Of a DNA stretch of 64,000 nucleotides, positions 33,665 through 41,837 are shown piece by piece (the first letter of the stretch is position 1; every line of letters begins with the position of its first letter). The notes under the pieces were generated by a model that saw nothing but the letters and a program-made list of their open reading frames with translations, was not told the DNA's origin and did not search any database. Origin of the DNA: Novosphingobium sp. 9. Its GTDB lineage: Bacteria > Pseudomonadota > Alphaproteobacteria > Sphingomonadales > Sphingomonadaceae. The translations under genes and the position numbers were made by a program. The DNA lies in contig NZ_CP022707.1 in NCBI RefSeq assembly GCF_025340265.1, positions 806,501 through 870,500 on the forward strand, written 5' to 3'.

Positions 33665-35146
33665 TTAATCCGAGGGGATTTCCAGCCGCGCCGTCAGGCC
33701 GACGATGGCGCCTTGCGCGTCGCGGCGGTTCGACAGCCTGAGCGCGCCGCCGTGCTGGTCGGCAATGGCGCGGGCGAGGGCAAGGCCCAGTCCCGCGCCG
33801 CCGGTGGCCGAATTGCGCGAGGGGTCGCCGCGCGTGAAGGCGTTCATCATCGAGCCGATGTCCGTCTCGGGAATGCCGGGGCCGTCATCGTCGATCAGGA
33901 TCACCGCGCGGCCCTGTTCGTGCTCCAGCGAGACGCGCGCGGTCTGGCCGTAGCGCAGGGCATTGCTGATAAGGTTGCGCAGCGCGCGGCGCAGCCATGT
34001 CGGACGTACTTGCGCGGCGATCCGGCGCGTGTCGAGCAGATCGACCGGCTCGCCCATGTCCTCGTATTCCTCGACCACCGAGATCACCAGCGAGGAGACT
34101 TCGGTGCGCTCGATCGGATCGCTGGGGCGACCGACGCGGGCGAGCGAGAGAATGTCGTCAAGCGTGTGGACGATATCCTCGATGGTCATCGCCATGCGGG
34201 CGCGTTCGGTCTCGTCCTCGACCGATTCGATGCGGACGCGCAGCGCGGTCAGCGGTGTCTTGAGGTCATGGCCGATGGCGCCGAGCATCACGTCCTTTTC
34301 GTCCAGCATGGCCGAAATGCGCGATTCCATGGCGTTATGCGCCTCGATCAGGCGGCGCATGTCTTCCGGGCCGGTCGGCGCCAGCTGATGCTGGACCTCG
34401 GGCGCGACGGCGAAGGCCTCGACCCGCTTCGTGAGGGCCGCCAGCGGCCGGGTGATGCGGCGCAGGATCAGCGCGACCGCGCCGACCAGCACGATGTAGA
34501 TCACCAGCGTCTGCAAGATGATCGGCACCAGCAGCATGTTGGCGGCCTGAGGGCTGCGCACTCGCGAGACCAGCCAGCTGCCGTTGCCGGTCGGTTTCAC
34601 GCCGACAACCAGCAGATGATCGGCGAGCATGTTCTTCACCATGTCGGCGGAGAGATTCAGCCGCTCCGCCCGGTGGCGCGTGCTCTGCGCGGCGAAGGGA
34701 TCGCCCGCCACGGTGCGGTGCAGGACGACGATTTCGCTCGCCGGGAAGTTCTGGTTCTTGAGGATCTGGCGAAGGATGCCCTCGGCATGGGCGTCGCGCG
34801 CTTCGCCCTGCTTCTGCGGGGAATTGGTGCTGTATTCCAGACGGAAGCCGCGCGGCGGTGGCCCGCTGAACGGGCCGCGCGGTCCACCGGGGCCGCCGTC
34901 ACCACCATCACCGCCGTCGCGATTGCGGTGGTGTCCGAAGGACCCCGGTCCGCGCGTCTCGTTGAGCAGGTTGAACGTCGCCCCGTTGAGCATGCCCGCC
35001 TCGTAGCCGTCGCGCTGGGCGCGATAGACCAGCGCGGCGCCGAGGCCCTGCACCAGCAGCAGCGCGGCGGCGACGGCCAGCAGCATCTGCCCCATCAGGC
35101 TGTGGGGGCGGGGCAGGCTGAAACGGCGGGTCGTGCTGGCGGTCAT
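33665..35146 (-). CDS. Membrane sensor histidine kinase
   Basis: A 493-residue sensor kinase. Two membrane helices (19-40 and 205-228) enclose a periplasmic region of ~165 residues that contains an unusual Gly/Asp/Pro/His-rich loop (about 66-100, 'GHHRNRDGGDGGDGGPGGPRGPFSG'). HAMP follows at 229-280, the phosphorylated His is H293 in 'GAIGHDLKTPLTALR', and the N, G1 and G2 boxes are 'NLISNALRYG', 'DDDGPGIPE' and 'GGAGLGLALARAI'. ATG 35146 is chosen. It is downstream of its regulator on the same strand. Confidence 0.92.
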   Translation of the reverse strand: MTASTTRRFSLPRPHSLMGQMLLAVAAALLLVQGLGAALVYRAQRDGYEAGMLNGATFNLLNETRGPGSFGHHRNRDGGDGGDGGPGGPRGPFSGPPPRGFRLEYSTNSPQKQGEARDAHAEGILRQILKNQNFPASEIVVLHRTVAGDPFAAQSTRHRAERLNLSADMVKNMLADHLLVVGVKPTGNGSWLVSRVRSPQAANMLLVPIILQTLVIYIVLVGAVALILRRITRPLAALTKRVEAFAVAPEVQHQLAPTGPEDMRRLIEAHNAMESRISAMLDEKDVMLGAIGHDLKTPLTALRVRIESVEDETERARMAMTIEDIVHTLDDILSLARVGRPSDPIERTEVSSLVISVVEEYEDMGEPVDLLDTRRIAAQVRPTWLRRALRNLISNALRYGQTARVSLEHEQGRAVILIDDDGPGIPETDIGSMMNAFTRGDPSRNSATGGAGLGLALARAIADQHGGALRLSNRRDAQGAIVGLTARLEIPSD

Positions 35147-35172
35147 TGGGCGATCGTCACTCCGGCGGTGTT

Positions 35173-35255
35173 CATGCGGGCACCGTTCATGCGGGCGCCT
35201 GCGGCGCAGTCCATTCCGGGGCCTGCGGCACGTTTCATTCGGGCGCCTGCGGCAC
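35173..35255 (-). repeat. Imperfect short tandem repeats between response regulator and kinase
   Basis: The motif GTTCATGCGGGC(A/G)CC occurs at 35173 and 35188 (plus strand), then diverged forms GCAGTCCATTCCGGGGCCTGCGGCAC and GTTTCATTCGGGCGCCTGCGGCACC up to 35255. The last unit is the end of the response-regulator gene, so the array looks like serial duplication of its 3' end. It spaces the regulator stop from the kinase ATG. Confidence 0.6.
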
Positions 35256-35968
35256 CTTGCGCACATCTGCGGCGAGCATGTAGCCGCCGCCCCACACGGT
35301 CTGGATCATCTGCGGATTGCGGCTGTCGACCTCGATCTTGCGACGCAGGCGGCTGACCTGGTTGTCCACCGCGCGGTCGAACAGGTGCGCCTCGCGGCCC
35401 TGCACCATGTCGAGCAGGCGGTCGCGGTTGAGCACCTGACGCGGGTGTTCGAGGAAGGCCATCAGCAGCCGGAACTCGACCGAGGAGATCGCCACGGTGG
35501 CACCGTCGGGATCGGTCAGGCGGCGCTTCAACGGATCGAGGCGCCAGTTCTCGAACATCAGGTCCTCGTTCTCGACCGCAGGCGCGGGCACGCGCGAGGC
35601 GCGGCGCAGCACCGAACGGATGCGGGCGACCAGTTCGCGTGGCTCGAACGGCTTGACCACGTAATCGTCGGCGCCGATTTCCAGCCCGACGATCCGGTCG
35701 GTCGCCTCGGCACGCGCGGTGAGGAAGATCACGGGGTGTCCTTGGCCTCGACCAGATGGCGGCACAAGGACAGGCCGTCCTCGCCCGGCATCATGATGTC
35801 GAGCAGCACCAGTTCGTAGGACGTATCGCGCAGGCGCGAGCGGGCCTCTGCGGCGTTCGAGCACTGGTCGAGCGTGAACCCCTGGCGCGAGAGGTACTCG
35901 GCCAGAGGTTCGCGAAGGGCAGCCTCGTCGTCGACAAGCAGCAGTCGGGGCAGCGCGGTATCGTTCAT
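35235..35968 (-). CDS. OmpR-family response regulator, with an apparent frameshift
   Basis: A response regulator of 244 residues if repaired. Receiver: D13/D14, phospho-acceptor D57 ('YELVLLDIMMPGEDG'), K in 'YVVKPFEPREL'. Winged-helix DNA-binding domain: 'ISSVEFRLLMAFLEHPRQVLNRDRLLDMVQGREAHLFDRAVDNQVSRLRRKIEVDSRNPQMIQTVWGGGYML'. The frame breaks at 35732-35736: the N-terminal frame ends HLVEAKDTP-stop, while one more base gives HLVEAKDTPVIFLTARAEATD. It is paired with the histidine kinase downstream and an EF-hand gene 25 bases upstream. Confidence 0.85.
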
Positions 35969-35993
35969 CACACTCCTGTTCCGCGCCTGCCGG

Positions 35994-36764
35994 TTACTGG
36001 CCGGGCGCCTGCTGGGGGGCTTCGGGCCGGTCGCCGTCGCGGCGGTCCTTGCGCTCCATCCTCATTTTCTGGAACGCCGCCTGACGTTCCGCCTTGGTTA
36101 CAGTGCCATCGTGGTTCGCGTCGAGCATGTCAAAGCGCTTGAGCGCGGCCGTGACGAATTCCGCCTTGCTGACGGCACCATCGCCATTGGTATCGGCCTT
36201 GCGCTCCATACCCATGCCCATCGGGCCATGACCATGCGGCGGCCCCTTGCGCCCATGCCAGTCGCGATGATCCGGGCCGGGCTGGCCGTCCTGCGCGCCG
36301 GGCGGCGGGGGAGGCGGCGGCGTGCCGTCATCGCCATCGGGGCCACCGGGAGGCGGAGGCGGCATGTCGCCCTGCGCACCGCCATCGGGGCCGTGACCGC
36401 CCTTCGGCCCATGGTCGCCATGCGGGCCATGATCGGCCATGAACTCGGCCTTGGAGATCGAGCCGTCGTGATTGGTGTCGAGGCGGTCGAACATCTTTTC
36501 GCGCATCTGCTGGCGCATCAGTTCGCGATCGGCCTTGTCGAGCTTGCCGTCGTGGTTGACGTCGAGGTGGTCGAACAGCTTCTCGGCGCGGGCCTGCGCT
36601 TCGGCGCGGGTCTCGTCTGCCATCATTGGGGCCATCATCGGGCCGTGTCGTTCGCTGCCGGGGCCGCCGGGGGGCGGGCCATCGGGCGCCTGCGCATAGG
36701 CGAAACCGCCAAGGGAAAGTGCTGCGACCGAGAGGCCGAGCGAGAACTTGAGCATTCCAGTCAT
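35994..36764 (-). CDS. Secreted EF-hand calcium-binding protein
   Basis: A 256-residue periplasmic or secreted protein with a signal peptide (about 1-24, ending 'GGFAYA'). Four EF-hand loops are visible: 'DVNHDGKLDKAD' (68), 'DTNHDGSISKAE' (96), 'DTNGDGAVSKAE' (191) and 'DANHDGTVTKAE' (215). They are in two pairs, separated by a ~80-residue Gly/Pro/His/Asp-rich linker with poly-Pro runs. It is the first gene of the EF-hand/regulator/kinase operon. Metal sensing or buffering linked to this two-component system is inference. Confidence 0.88.
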   Translation of the reverse strand: MTGMLKFSLGLSVAALSLGGFAYAQAPDGPPPGGPGSERHGPMMAPMMADETRAEAQARAEKLFDHLDVNHDGKLDKADRELMRQQMREKMFDRLDTNHDGSISKAEFMADHGPHGDHGPKGGHGPDGGAQGDMPPPPPGGPDGDDGTPPPPPPPGAQDGQPGPDHRDWHGRKGPPHGHGPMGMGMERKADTNGDGAVSKAEFVTAALKRFDMLDANHDGTVTKAERQAAFQKMRMERKDRRDGDRPEAPQQAPGQ

Positions 36765-36969
36765 CGCGTGTCCCAATCCAACGTTAAAGTTTTCGGGAAA
36801 GCCGCGCGGCCGGTGAGGGGGTGGGGGGAAATACCGCCGCGCGACTTTCTGATGTCCCGTCTAAAGAGGGACTGTCGCGCAGGTATCCCGGCAGAGCGCT
36901 TTATTGTCGCGATTTGTCACACGAGGGAACGGTCGTTCATTTTGCAGCAAAGTCCCGCGAAGTTGGACG

Positions 36970-37417
36970 TCAGTGTCGCCGGCGATGCTGCGTGCCCTGG
37001 CCCGAGGTCACGAACAGTGCCTCTGCCGGGCCACGCGTATTGGCGGTGTGCCACACGCCTGCGGGATTGATCGCGTATTGGCCGGGTTCCAGCTCGATCC
37101 GCCGCTGGCCGCCTTCGGGGGACGCCTGCCACAAGGTGAACGCGCCGGAGAGGCAGACGACCAGTTCGTCGCCGTCGGGGTGCATTTCCCACATCGCCCA
37201 GTCCTCGGCAAAGGCGTGGACCGAGACGAGGCGCCCGCCTGCGCCGTCCTTCGCGGTGCTGGTCGCATAGTCCTCGTACCATCCCGCGCTGCCGGTGAAG
37301 CGCCGCGAGCATGGCCGCGCCGCCCTTGCTGTCGAGATGGACGGGAAATTCGGAGAGCAGGGGCGCAGCCGGGGCTTCGGCGGACGGATGATCGTCTTGG
37401 AAGCCCCGGTTGCCCAT
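36970..37417 (-). CDS. Cupin domain protein, frame disrupted
   Basis: A single-domain cupin of about 149 residues. The C-terminal frame reads 'MWEMHPDGDELVVCLSGAFTLWQASPEGGQRRIELEPGQYAINPAGVWHTANTRGPAEALFVTSGQGTQHR', with the two cupin motifs (H.H/D.....E and the P.G..H). The N-terminal frame 'MGNRGFQDDHPSAEAPAAPLLSEFPVHLDSKGGAAM' fits the family start. They are joined only if an indel near 37300-37308 is corrected; here one extra base (or two missing) is needed, unlike the other frameshifts. It follows the aminopeptidase by 13 bases. Confidence 0.7.
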
Positions 37418-37430
37418 CGGTGTCAGCCCC

Positions 37431-39260
37431 TCAGAGCGCGGCGCACTGTGCGTCGAGCCAGGCGAGCGCCTCGCCTTCGAGCTGCGGCGCGATGATCGCG
37501 TGGACCTGTGCGTGGTAATCGTTCCACCACGCGATTTCGGCAGGCGTCAGCAGGGCGGTATCGACCAGACGGCGCTCGATCGGCACGAAGGTCAGTGTCT
37601 CGAAGCCGTAGTATTCGCCTTCCATTCCGGCGATGTCGCGCTGTTCGACGAGCACGAGGTTCTCGATGCGGATGCCGAACTCGCCGCTCTTGTAATAGCC
37701 CGGCTCGTTCGAGATGATCATGCCGGGGCGCAAGTCCTGCATCGTGCCCGCCTGTCCACCGGCAGGCTTGGCGATACGCTGCGGGCCTTCGTGGACCGCG
37801 AGGAAGCTGCCGACGCCGTGGCCGGTGCCGTGGGCATAGTCGATCCCCGCCGACCACAGCGCATGGCGCGCCAGCACGTCAAGCTGGCCGCCGGTCGTGC
37901 CCTTGGGGAATACCGCCGTGGCGATGGCGATATGGCCCTTGAGGACGCGGGTGAAGCGGTCCTTCATTTCGGCCGTGGGCTCGGCGCCCGTGGGCGTGTC
38001 GACCCAGACGGTGCGGGTGATATCGGTGGTGCCGTCGGGGTACTGGCCTCCCGAATCGACCAGATAGATGCTGCCCGGTGCCAGCGTCAGGCTGCTTTCG
38101 TCGCTCACCCGGTAGTGCGGGATCGCGGCGTTCGGCCCCGCGCCCGAGATCGTGTCGAACGAGAGGTCACGCAGGTCACCGCAGGCTTCGCGCAAGGCGT
38201 GGAGGCGGTCCGACGCGCTCATTTCGGTGACCGTGCCCTTGGGCGCCTCGACGCTCAGCCAGTGCAGGAAGCGCGAGACGGCGGCGCCGTCGCGATGTTG
38301 CGCATCGCGGTGGCCCTGCTGCTCGACCGCGTTCTTGATCGCCTTGGGCAGCACGCACGGATCGTTCGCCTCGACGACGATCGCGCCCGACTGGTGCAGA
38401 CGCTCGAAGATCGCGGCGACGGCGCTCTGCGGGTCGAGGCCGACGCGCAGGCCCGCCAGCGCATCGAGCCCGGCCACGAAGTGGTCGCGGCTGGCGATCT
38501 TCACCGCATTGCCCAGATGCTGGCGCAGTTCGGGCGTGACCTTCTCTTCGGCGATGAACAGCTCTGCCGTGCCGTCCTTGCGCGCGATCACATAGGACAG
38601 CGCCACCGGGGTACGGTCCACGTCGGCGCCGCGAATGTTGAGCAGCCAGGCGATCGAATCGAGTGCGGTGACGACCGTCGCGTCGAGGCCCTGCTCGGCC
38701 AGCCATTCGGAGACGGCGGCGCGCTTGGCCTCGCTCGATACGCCCGCCAGCGCATCGGGCTGGACGAAGGCGAGCGCGGGCGAGGGCAGCGGCTGGTCTT
38801 CCCACACCGTGTCGATCGGGTTGGTCTCCACAGCGATCAGCTTGCCGCCCTTTGCGGCAATCGCGGCATCGGCAGCCTCGACCCACTTCGATCCGTGCAG
38901 CCAGGCGTCGTAGCCGATCACCGCGCCTTGCGGGGCATGCTGCTTGAGCCACTCGGCGGCGCTGGTCTGCGGTACGCTTTCATAGGCATAGAAGCGCCCG
39001 TCCACCTGATCGCGCACCTGCAGGGTGTAGCGTCCGTCCACGAACATCGCGGCGGCGGGGGAGAGCGCGGCGTCGGTCAGCACCACGGCGGTTCCGGCCG
39101 AGCCGCCGAAGCCGGTCAGCCAGGCAAGGCGCTGGGCATAGCCGCCGACGTATTCGCTCATGTGCTCGTCGGAAATCGGGATCACGAAGCCGTCGAGGCC
39201 GCGCGATTTCAGCTCCTTGCGCAGGGCATCGAGACGGGCTTCGTGGGTATTCATCAGCAT
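37431..39260 (-). CDS. M24 family Xaa-Pro aminopeptidase
   Basis: A 609-residue three-domain aminopeptidase P that removes N-terminal residues before proline. Two creatinase-like N-terminal domains (about 1-320) precede the catalytic pita-bread domain. Metal ligands are seen in 'IYLVDSGGQYPDGTTDITRT' (two Asp), 'HGTGHGVGSFLAVHEGP' (His), 'IISNEPGYYKSGEFGIRIENLVLVE' (two Glu). Start ATG 39260 or 39254. It is divergent from oligopeptidase B with 43 bases between starts. Confidence 0.93.
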   Translation of the reverse strand: MLMNTHEARLDALRKELKSRGLDGFVIPISDEHMSEYVGGYAQRLAWLTGFGGSAGTAVVLTDAALSPAAAMFVDGRYTLQVRDQVDGRFYAYESVPQTSAAEWLKQHAPQGAVIGYDAWLHGSKWVEAADAAIAAKGGKLIAVETNPIDTVWEDQPLPSPALAFVQPDALAGVSSEAKRAAVSEWLAEQGLDATVVTALDSIAWLLNIRGADVDRTPVALSYVIARKDGTAELFIAEEKVTPELRQHLGNAVKIASRDHFVAGLDALAGLRVGLDPQSAVAAIFERLHQSGAIVVEANDPCVLPKAIKNAVEQQGHRDAQHRDGAAVSRFLHWLSVEAPKGTVTEMSASDRLHALREACGDLRDLSFDTISGAGPNAAIPHYRVSDESSLTLAPGSIYLVDSGGQYPDGTTDITRTVWVDTPTGAEPTAEMKDRFTRVLKGHIAIATAVFPKGTTGGQLDVLARHALWSAGIDYAHGTGHGVGSFLAVHEGPQRIAKPAGGQAGTMQDLRPGMIISNEPGYYKSGEFGIRIENLVLVEQRDIAGMEGEYYGFETLTFVPIERRLVDTALLTPAEIAWWNDYHAQVHAIIAPQLEGEALAWLDAQCAAL

Positions 39261-39303
39261 GGGTTTTGGTATCCGACTTGCGGGTGTGATGCGGCCAACA
39301 TAG

Positions 39304-41418
39304 ATGGTGGTGATGGTCAATTCCACCCAGACCCTGTCCGGTCCTCCATCGGCGGTGAAAAAACCGCACTCCTTCACCCATCACGGACGCACCGTGGCCG
39401 ACGATTACGCCTGGCTGCGCGATCCCGGCTACCCCGAGGTGAAGGACGCCGAGGTGCTGGCGCATCTGGAGGCGGAGAACGGCTGGTTCGAAAGCCGCAT
39501 GGCGCCGCATCAGGGCCGGATCGATGCGCTGTTCACCGAAATGCGCGGGCGCATCAAGGAAGCCGACACCTCGGTGCCGCAGAAGGATGGCGACTGGCTC
39601 TACTGGATCGAGTTCGAGGAAGGTGCTGAATACAAGAAGTGGTGGCGCCGTGCCGTCTCGGCGGGCGACGATGCCTCTGCGAACGAGCTTATCCTCGACG
39701 AAGTGGCGCTGGCCGAGGGGCTGGAATACTTCCGCCTCGGCGCCATCGCCACCAGCAACGACGGGCGCCTGCTGGCCTATTCGGTGGACGACAACGGCTC
39801 CGAGCGCTTCACCGCGCGGATCAAGAACCTGGAAACCGGCGAGCTTCTGGCGGACGAGATTCCGGGTACGCTCTCGGGGCTGGTCTGGGTCGCAGGCGAC
39901 AAGGGCATCGTCTATTCGCTCGCCAACGAGCAGTGGCGCACCGACAACGCCCGCCTGCACTGGCTGGGCGAGCCACTCGACAAGGATGTCGAGCTGTTCC
40001 ACGAGGATGACGAAGGCTTCCGCGTCGGTGCCTCGCTGTCGGCCAACGAGGAATGGCTGCTGATCGGGACGAGCGATCACGAGACCAGCGAAGTGCGTCT
40101 GGTCCGCGCCGCCGATCCGCTGGGCGAGCAGATCCTTGTGCGCGAACGCGTCAAGGGCGTGGAATACGATGTCGACGTCCATACCGACACGCTGTTCATC
40201 CACACCAACCACACGCACGAGAACTTCGCGCTGGCGACCGCGCCGCTCGCCGATCCGTCGAACTGGACGGTGGTGATCGAGGGGACGGACCACTTCTACC
40301 TCACCGGCGTCGACGTGTTCCGCGACTTCTACGTGATCGAGGGGCGCGAGCGCGGGCTCGACCGGATCGAGGTGCGGTACTACGACGATCCCGCCCGGAT
40401 CGAGCCGATCGCCTTCGCCGATGCCAGCTATTCCGCAGGCCTTGGCAGCAATCCCGAATGGCATGTCGAGAAGCTGCGGCTGTCCTACGAATCGATGGTG
40501 ATGCCCAGCTCCGTCCTCGATTACGAGGTGGCGACGGGCACGTTCGAGACGCTCAAGGTCCAGGAAATCCCCTCGGGCTACGACGCCGATCTCTACGCCA
40601 CCGAGCGGCTGGAGATCACCGCGCGCGACGGCACCGCGATTCCGGTCTCGATCATGTATCGCAAGGACCGTGCGGAGCAGGGGAACGGTGCCAAAAACGG
40701 GGGCGGCCCGCTGCACCTCTATGGCTACGGCGCCTACGGCATCAGCATCGATCCGGGCTTCTCGACCACGCGGCTCAGCCTCGTCGATCGCGGCTTCGCC
40801 TATGCCATCGCGCATATCCGCGGCGGCGACGACATGGGCCGCGCTTGGTACAAGGCGGGTAAGCTGGAGCGCCGGACCAACACCTTCAACGACTTCGTGG
40901 ACGTGGCCAAGGGGCTGGTCGACCGGGGCTTCACCGCGCCGGGCCAGATCAGCATCTCGGGCGGTTCTGCGGGGGGCGAGCTGATGGGCGCGGTGATCAA
41001 TTCCGATCCCGAGCTGTGGGGCGCGGTCGTCGCGCATGTGCCGTTCGTCGACGTGCTCAACACGATGCTTGATGAAAGCCTGCCCCTGACGCCGGGCGAG
41101 TGGCCCGAATGGGGCAACCCGATCGAGGACGAGGCCGCCTTCGACCTGATTCTGAGCTACTCCCCCTATGATCAGGTGAAAGCGCAGAGCTATCCGCCGC
41201 TGATGGTGACGGCAGGCCTCAACGACCCGCGCGTGACCTACTGGGAGCCCGCCAAGTGGGTTGCGAAGCTGCGTGAGCTGAAGACTGACGGCAACGAGCT
41301 GATCCTCAAGACCAACATGGGCGCCGGCCACGGCGGCAAGTCCGGTCGCTTCGAGAGCCTGAAGGAAACGGCGGAGGAATTCGCCTTTATCCTGTGGCAG
41401 CTGGGCATCGAAGGCTGA
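39304..41418 (+). CDS. ptrB: Oligopeptidase B (S9A serine peptidase)
   Basis: A 704-residue prolyl-oligopeptidase-family enzyme that cuts short peptides after Lys/Arg. A seven-bladed propeller (about 75-415) covers an alpha/beta-hydrolase domain. The nucleophile is in 'QISISGGSAGGELMGAVINSDP', the Asp in 'VTAGLNDPRVTYWEPAKW' and the His in 'TNMGAGHGGKSGRFE'. The N-terminus 'HGRTVADDYAWLRDPGYPEV' is typical of PtrB. There is no signal peptide, so it is cytosolic. Confidence 0.92.
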   Translation: MVVMVNSTQTLSGPPSAVKKPHSFTHHGRTVADDYAWLRDPGYPEVKDAEVLAHLEAENGWFESRMAPHQGRIDALFTEMRGRIKEADTSVPQKDGDWLYWIEFEEGAEYKKWWRRAVSAGDDASANELILDEVALAEGLEYFRLGAIATSNDGRLLAYSVDDNGSERFTARIKNLETGELLADEIPGTLSGLVWVAGDKGIVYSLANEQWRTDNARLHWLGEPLDKDVELFHEDDEGFRVGASLSANEEWLLIGTSDHETSEVRLVRAADPLGEQILVRERVKGVEYDVDVHTDTLFIHTNHTHENFALATAPLADPSNWTVVIEGTDHFYLTGVDVFRDFYVIEGRERGLDRIEVRYYDDPARIEPIAFADASYSAGLGSNPEWHVEKLRLSYESMVMPSSVLDYEVATGTFETLKVQEIPSGYDADLYATERLEITARDGTAIPVSIMYRKDRAEQGNGAKNGGGPLHLYGYGAYGISIDPGFSTTRLSLVDRGFAYAIAHIRGGDDMGRAWYKAGKLERRTNTFNDFVDVAKGLVDRGFTAPGQISISGGSAGGELMGAVINSDPELWGAVVAHVPFVDVLNTMLDESLPLTPGEWPEWGNPIEDEAAFDLILSYSPYDQVKAQSYPPLMVTAGLNDPRVTYWEPAKWVAKLRELKTDGNELILKTNMGAGHGGKSGRFESLKETAEEFAFILWQLGIEG

Positions 41419-41425
41419 GCAGGGC

Positions 41426-41833
41426 ATGGTGGCCGATCGCTTCACACTGACTTTCACCGCACAGGCGGAGCACATCGATGTGATGGGCCACGTCAACAAC
41501 GCGGTGTGGGTGCAGTGGATGGAAGCGATGGCCACCGCGCACTGGGAAGCGGTGGCACCGCCCGAGCATCAGGCGGTGTGGGCCTGGGTCGTCACCCGGC
41601 ACGAGATCGACTATCGCGGCAATATCCGCGAGGGCGAGAGCGTGACCGGGGAGACGTGGATTCCCGAGGGGCCGCAGGGCGCGCGGTTCGACCGCTGCGT
41701 CGCCTTCCGCAACGCGGCGGGCAAGGTGATCATCTCGGCGCGCACGACATGGGCGCTGATCGAGATCGCCAGCGGCAGGCTCCACCGCATCCCGCCCGAG
41801 GTCGCCGCGCCTTTCGCGCCCGCATCGGACTGA
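41426..41833 (+). CDS. Hotdog-fold acyl-CoA thioesterase
   Basis: A 135-residue single hotdog domain of the 4-hydroxybenzoyl-CoA thioesterase/YbgC type. The 'AEHIDVMGHVNNAVWVQWMEAM' segment (about 14-35) contains the D..GHVNN.....W.E. motif with catalytic Asp/Asn and helix. It lies 7 bases after oligopeptidase B and is probably co-transcribed. The substrate is unknown. Confidence 0.88.
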   Translation: MVADRFTLTFTAQAEHIDVMGHVNNAVWVQWMEAMATAHWEAVAPPEHQAVWAWVVTRHEIDYRGNIREGESVTGETWIPEGPQGARFDRCVAFRNAAGKVIISARTTWALIEIASGRLHRIPPEVAAPFAPASD

Positions 41834-41837
41834 TCCC

